This document shows, piece after piece, positions 15,144-16,397 of a DNA stretch of 16,397 bases; positions within the stretch are counted from its first letter, which is position 1, and every line of letters starts with the position of its first letter. Origin of the DNA: Legionellales bacterium (GTDB lineage: Bacteria; Pseudomonadota; Gammaproteobacteria; Berkiellales; Berkiellaceae); assembly GCA_023266435.1 (NCBI GenBank), contig JAHFQF010000025.1, positions 1 through 16,397 on the forward strand, read 5' to 3'. A program made the translations under genes and the position numbers. Below the pieces are notes generated by a model that ran no database searches, had not been told where the DNA came from, and saw only the letters and a list, made by a program, of their open reading frames with translations.

Positions 15144-16394
15144 CTACAGACTCTTAGACAAGGCTTGTGTCAAATCCGCGATCAAATCTTTAGGCGACTC
15201 TACCCCAATCGACAAACGTATCATGCTTTCTGTAATACCCATCTGCACTTTTTCTTCTGGTGAAACACCTGCATGCGTCATGGTGTAAGGATGCTGTGCT
15301 AACGATTCTGTGCTACCCAAACTCACTGCTAATTTGAAAACAGTCAGTGCATTTAAAAAACGAAAGGCCGCTTGTTTGCCTCCATGAATATCAAAAGCAA
15401 AGACAGATCCTGGGCCCGTACATTGTTTTTGATAAATTTGAATTTGTGGATCAGTCTGCTTGAGTAAAGTCATTGCATACAGTTTTTCAATCTGCGGCTG
15501 TGTGCTCAAATAGGCAATGACTTCATTTGCAGTAGTCATTTGCCGTGTCACTCTTAATTCTAAAGTCTGTAGACTGCGTAATAGCCTAGATGCTGCATCT
15601 GGTCCCAAGGTGGTACCCAAATAAATTCTTAATTTTCTTAGTCGCTCCATATGCGCCTGTGAGCCTACACACGCACCAGCAACCACATCACTGTGCCCAC
15701 CTAGAAACTTCGTTGCAGAGTATACTGAGATGTCTGCGCCCCAGCGTAATGGTTTCTGAAAAATTGGCCCTAAAAAAGTATTGTCGACTACAACCAATGG
15801 CTTTTTTTGACTCTGTTTAGCGATCTGTTGCGCTGTTTTCACACAAGCTTCAATATCGACCAGTCGATTAGTCGGATTAGCAGGTGTTTCTATAAAAATC
15901 ATCCCTACTTTTCTGTCAGGATGCTGTTTGGCCAGCCAGGCTACTTTTTCTTTAAAATTTTCTTGATGGAAGCCTACCGCCAGAATATTTAATTTCTGTG
16001 GTAATAAATGCTTAAAAACATAATCACTGCCACCATACACCGGTTCACTATATAATAAGGCTTCACCCGGATTTAAAAACTCCAAACACAGTGTAAAAAT
16101 AGCAGACATCCCACTGTTAAAAGACACGCTGGCTTCCGCGTCTTCCCACAAAGCCAGGCGCTCTTCAAAAATCTGTGCGTTAGGATGATTTAAGCGACTA
16201 TAAATGAGCGTTGAAGTCTGTGCGGGATGAGAAAAACACTCCTCGCCGTCCTCCGCGCTCTGAAAGGTAAAGGTCGATGTATGAAATTCGGGGCAAACCA
16301 CCGCTCCCTCTGATAAGGCAGGATCGTACCCATGCGACATCATCGCGCTTTCTGGAGAGAGTTTCCATTCTGGCGTTTTAGCCATGTTAAACAT
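15144..16394 (-). CDS. PLP-dependent Cys/Met-metabolism enzyme (methionine gamma-lyase / cystathionine gamma-synthase-like)
   Basis: This is a fold-type I pyridoxal-phosphate enzyme of the Cys/Met metabolism family, which includes cystathionine gamma-synthase and gamma-lyase, methionine gamma-lyase and O-acetylhomoserine sulfhydrylase. Visible family parts are YSRLNHPN (65-72, contacting the phosphate of the neighbouring subunit), NSGMSAI (93-99), SEPVYGG with the PLP-stacking Tyr120, ETPANPTN (169-176), VVVDNTF with Asp204, and the PLP lysine Lys229 in SATKFLGGHSD. The C-terminus with HAGVSP and SIRLSIGVE-like RLSIGVESPKDLIADL is intact. The exact reaction cannot be settled from motifs; the close family is nearest to methionine gamma-lyase or gamma-cystathionase. 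The ATG at 16394 is three bases from the window edge; Met4 (16385), which has AGGA eight bases upstream, may be the real start. It converges on rsmJ across 125 bases without a clear terminator. Confidence 0.93.
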   Translation of the reverse strand: MFNMAKTPEWKLSPESAMMSHGYDPALSEGAVVCPEFHTSTFTFQSAEDGEECFSHPAQTSTLIYSRLNHPNAQIFEERLALWEDAEASVSFNSGMSAIFTLCLEFLNPGEALLYSEPVYGGSDYVFKHLLPQKLNILAVGFHQENFKEKVAWLAKQHPDRKVGMIFIETPANPTNRLVDIEACVKTAQQIAKQSQKKPLVVVDNTFLGPIFQKPLRWGADISVYSATKFLGGHSDVVAGACVGSQAHMERLRKLRIYLGTTLGPDAASRLLRSLQTLELRVTRQMTTANEVIAYLSTQPQIEKLYAMTLLKQTDPQIQIYQKQCTGPGSVFAFDIHGGKQAAFRFLNALTVFKLAVSLGSTESLAQHPYTMTHAGVSPEEKVQMGITESMIRLSIGVESPKDLIADLTQALSKSL

Positions 16395-16397
16395 CCT

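Overview
The window is ordinary gammaproteobacterial chromosome: compact, moderately A+T-rich, and built almost entirely of housekeeping genes. The gene set (tsaD, plsY, folB, cca, rsmD, a pair of M16 peptidase-like genes, ftsY-ftsE-ftsX, rsmJ) and the rsmD / M16 / M16 / ftsYEX neighbourhood are typical of Gammaproteobacteria such as Pseudomonas. A eukaryote-like leucine-rich-repeat (LRR) gene and an aromatic-amino-acid permease beside the cell-division genes fit a host-associated lineage, possibly Legionellales (Legionella/Coxiella relatives). That placement is inference only; no 16S rRNA or other taxonomic marker is present.

Layout. 1-1660: tsaD (tRNA t6A synthesis) converges on plsY (phospholipid synthesis). 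1690-3234: an extended -10 promoter drives folB and then a MidA/NDUFAF7-type methyltransferase gene that is out of frame at a nine-A run. 3210-7506: a tight minus-strand operon, transcribed in the order M16 peptidase-like subunit (zinc motif lost), rsmD, cca and an unrecognised 369-residue protein. 7507-7806: the only long intergenic gap. 7807-9099: an LRR protein on the plus strand, lying between the two M16 genes and overlapping the 3' end of the second. 9059-10450: the zinc-binding M16 peptidase, minus strand, exported. 10492-15018: a plus-strand cluster ftsY, ftsE, ftsX, HAAAP-family permease, rsmJ, with overlapping or nearly abutting ends. 15144-16394: a PLP-dependent Cys/Met-metabolism enzyme on the minus strand whose start sits at the window edge.

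How the genes work together. FtsY targets ribosomes to the membrane and FtsEX controls septal wall hydrolysis, the classic ftsYEX cluster. Cca, RsmD, RsmJ and TsaD all act on tRNA or rRNA. The two M16 proteins look like complementary halves of one heterodimeric periplasmic protease: one keeps the zinc-binding HxxEH, the other keeps the Arg/Tyr substrate pair. The points that most deserve attention are the LRR gene wedged between those partners, the frameshifted methyltransferase, the split of M16 catalytic residues, the unknown protein coupled to cca, and an RsmJ lacking its usual N-terminal part. I saw no rRNA, tRNA, CRISPR array, insertion sequence or phage gene, and no convincing rho-independent terminator.
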